Below, piece after piece: positions 6,014-7,309 of a stretch of 7,309 nucleotides of DNA; position 1 is the stretch's first letter; each line of letters begins with the position of its first letter. The stretch is taken from assembly GCA_964597315.1 (NCBI GenBank), contig CAZQXD010000112.1, forward strand, positions 1-7,309, given 5' to 3'. Both the position numbers and the translations under genes were made by a program. Source of the stretch: CAZQXD01 sp964597315. Its GTDB lineage: Bacteria; Pseudomonadota; Gammaproteobacteria; Competibacterales; Competibacteraceae. The notes beneath the pieces are model-generated. The model worked only from the letters and a program-made list of their open reading frames with translations, was not told where the DNA came from and did no database searches.

Positions 6014-6535
6014 TTACTTCGAGCGTTCCATTCTCAAGCGTTTTATTCGGCAATTCAGCTCACGCAGTTCCTTGCGAGCGAGGCGGGCTTCCTTGCGGTT
6101 CAGGGTATTCGCTTCCAGGGATTCGAGCCGAAGTTTGCGGCTTCGCTCCAGTCCCGGTAGATAGTTGGCGTTCACGCCATCAAAGAGCTGTCCACACAAG
6201 CGGGCCAGATTTCGGGCCGAAGCATAGCTTGATATGGGTTGCGAGGAGGGGCGTTTGGGACGATGTCCACCGTCACCCTTATCCCCGGAAAGAGCCTCAG
6301 CTTGCCGACGCATGGACTGAGACCGTATTCGAATGGTCTGGGCCGCTTCATAGGGACTCATGGTGTCATACCCTTGGGCCTCGATGCCGGTATCAACGCC
6401 ATTTTCACAAGGCTCGTCCGTGTATATTGTTCTTCCGTTGGTATCCGTGCATCGGTAGATGCCAGCAACCGCTTCGGAGGCCGGAAACCCCATGAGGGCT
6501 AGCACGATGAGAAAATTCCCTGATCTCATTTCCAC
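6014..6535 (-). CDS. DUF4124 domain-containing secreted protein
   Basis: A 173-residue protein with an N-terminal signal peptide: Arg4, hydrophobic core NFLIVLALMGF, and a likely cut after AVA at 22-24. It should be exported to the periplasm. Directly after the cut comes the DUF4124 signature GIYRCTDTNGRTIYTDEPC (25-43), with the paired Cys29 and Cys43 usual for this short beta-rich domain, found mainly in beta- and gammaproteobacteria. Its function is unknown. The middle is low-complexity and polar. The C-terminal part (about 107-173) has Cys114 and Cys162 and a strongly basic, probably coiled helix (SRKLRLESL...RLARKELREL). The start may be GTG 6535, with AGAGAA 7 bases upstream, or ATG 6529; both keep the signal peptide. 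It lies 113 bases upstream of the ATPase genes and need not be co-transcribed with them. Confidence 0.85.
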   Translation of the reverse strand: MEMRSGNFLIVLALMGFPASEAVAGIYRCTDTNGRTIYTDEPCENGVDTGIEAQGYDTMSPYEAAQTIRIRSQSMRRQAEALSGDKGDGGHRPKRPSSQPISSYASARNLARLCGQLFDGVNANYLPGLERSRKLRLESLEANTLNRKEARLARKELRELNCRIKRLRMERSK

Positions 6536-7064
6536 TGCCGAGTTCTCTTTGTAAGCCTAATGAACTAGCACCACTAGTTTATAGTGCCTGCGATGTGAAA
6601 GCAGGGTGCTATTTTCTTCTAGGATTTTTTCAAATTGACTCAGATGCTTTGGAGGGACTCGCCACATGGGAATAGACCAGTTCCGTTGATCTTGATTATT
6701 TGCACATTATTCAGAACTTAACTTGTGATTTGCATTTTGTCAAGGTGAATATTACCGAATATCGACAACTCGGAGGCGGCCAATTTTGCTTTGTGAATCA
6801 ATCATCTATAGACCGCAGGTTATACCAGGGCAAATCCTTCTGGGCAGGGGTTGACGACAAGACACGGCAGGGTAAGGATAGATAGAACTTTATTGTCATT
6901 GGTTAGACGCCAATTAAAATCCACAATATGGTGAAGCCGCAGTCTATAAGATTCGACATCCTTGGCAATGCCAGGATTCGTTGAGACAGGCTGTCCAGTT
7001 CCCGACCGACGAAGATTGCGGGCGTAGCGTTGTCGGATCAAAACAAAGAAAGCATCAAATTATT
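6536..7064. other. AT-richer region without a confident gene
   Basis: These 529 bases contain no open frame I can assign. They are visibly richer in A and T than the rest of the window. The left end holds the putative promoter and dyad for the DUF4124 gene. The rest has only short open frames with poor starts and small inverted repeats, such as a 9-bp hairpin with one bulged base at 6958-6977. No tRNA, insertion-sequence end or direct repeat was recognised. It could be a decayed gene or insertion. Confidence 0.5.
6563..6583 (-). promoter_or_regulatory. Possible -10 element with adjoining dyad upstream of the DUF4124 gene
   Basis: On the minus strand TATAAA (6583-6578) is a good -10, though the hexamer 17 bases upstream (CCCTGC) is a poor -35. 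Overlapping and downstream of it, AACTAG (6574-6579 read in reverse) and CTAGTT form an exact 6-bp dyad with a 5-base centre (6563-6579), placed like an operator. Transcription would start near 6571, with a leader of about 36 bases. Confidence 0.35.
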
Positions 7065-7284
7065 ATGAAAGACGAGGAATGCTATTGAGCACTTCGAATG
7101 GATCACGACCGAATCAGAAGCTCGGCTAATCGTGGGTAATGCTCTAAGCTTCGCATTTGACTTCGAAAGGCGCGAGCTGAGTATTGACCTATCCGAGGAG
7201 TTTGAGGAAGACGATACATGGCGAGTTCTGGTTGATGAGCTTTATGAGTTTGCTCGTGCCCATGGTGCGCGTATCGAGGCGTAA
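7065..7284 (+). pseudogene. Possible small acidic protein gene, broken by a frame change
   Basis: An open stretch of 71 codons (7069-7281, stop TAA 7282-7284) follows a TGA at 7066-7068 and has no ATG, GTG or TTG in its first 20 codons. Its translation looks protein-like and very acidic: IEHFEWITTESEARLIVG, then FDFERRELSIDLSEEFEEDD, then VLVDELYEFARAHGARIEA. An ATG at 7065 opens the neighbouring frame (MKDEECY, then TGA at 7086-7088). Skipping one base just before ATT 7084 joins MKDEEC to IEHFEW and gives a 72-residue protein. Alternatives are an ATT start at 7084 (AGGA 7 bases upstream), a GTG start at 7132 giving 50 residues, or a sequencing error. I do not recognise the family. Size and acidity fit immunity- or antitoxin-like proteins but do not show it. 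Confidence 0.35.
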
Positions 7285-7309
7285 CTCCAGAACGAAGGTA
7301 AGCATCCAG

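Noticed and set aside
6700..6885. Plus-strand 61-codon frame in the AT-richer region
   Set aside because: No ribosome site, no recognisable domain and no homology I can recall; its length is expected by chance in this composition.
6820..7041. Minus-strand 73-codon frame with a faint RelE/ParE-like segment (SYRLRLHHIVDFNWRL)
   Set aside because: It starts with TTG, has no clear ribosome site, lacks convincing toxin motifs and has no antitoxin partner on the same strand. The resemblance is too weak to annotate.
1..7309. CRISPR array, tRNA/rRNA genes, intact insertion sequence or defence system
   Set aside because: No regularly spaced direct repeats, cloverleaf-like segments, transposase motifs or terminal inverted repeats were seen on either strand.

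Overview
The window looks like a chromosomal piece of a GC-rich proteobacterium, most likely a gammaproteobacterium. This rests on a close PerM-type AI-2E family transporter, a DUF4124 periplasmic protein, a type IV prepilin-like start and a candidate -24/-12 (sigma-54 type) promoter. The genus cannot be read from the sequence. The record is a draft assembly: a run of 10 N lies inside one gene.

Layout. At the left edge (1-55, minus) are the first 18 codons of a prepilin-like gene with the G|FTLIEL processing site. Its upstream region holds a sigma-54-like promoter and a perfect 16-bp, almost purely A/T inverted repeat. Next is a stand-alone GAF-domain sensor (277-1092, minus). A 334-base divergent intergenic region with outward-facing extended -10 elements separates it from a PerM-like membrane protein (1427-2490, plus), which is split by the assembly gap. 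PerM converges on a compact minus-strand cluster read from right to left: two oligopeptide/dipeptide-type ABC ATPases (5900-5055 and 5058-4264, ATGA overlap), an alpha/beta hydrolase (4242-3391) and an AEC-family permease (3387-2506, GTG start 3 bases after the hydrolase stop). A hairpin with a minus-strand T-run ends the cluster. Upstream lies a secreted DUF4124 protein (6535-6014, minus), separated from the ATPases by a leader with a strong hairpin that covers the presumed ribosome binding site. The last ~770 bases are visibly more AT-rich and hold no confident intact gene, only a 71-codon open stretch that may be a frameshifted gene.

How the genes may work together. The four-gene cluster has both ATPases of a peptide-type importer but no permease or binding protein. 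Instead it carries a hydrolase and an unrelated secondary carrier. One reading is uptake or processing of a small ester, amide or peptide-like compound, with membrane partners encoded elsewhere. This is inference from context. I found no CRISPR array, tRNA, rRNA, intact insertion sequence or recognisable defence system. The points most worth checking are the hairpin in the ATPase leader, the sigma-54/palindrome control region, the orphan ATPase cluster and the interrupted small gene at the right edge.
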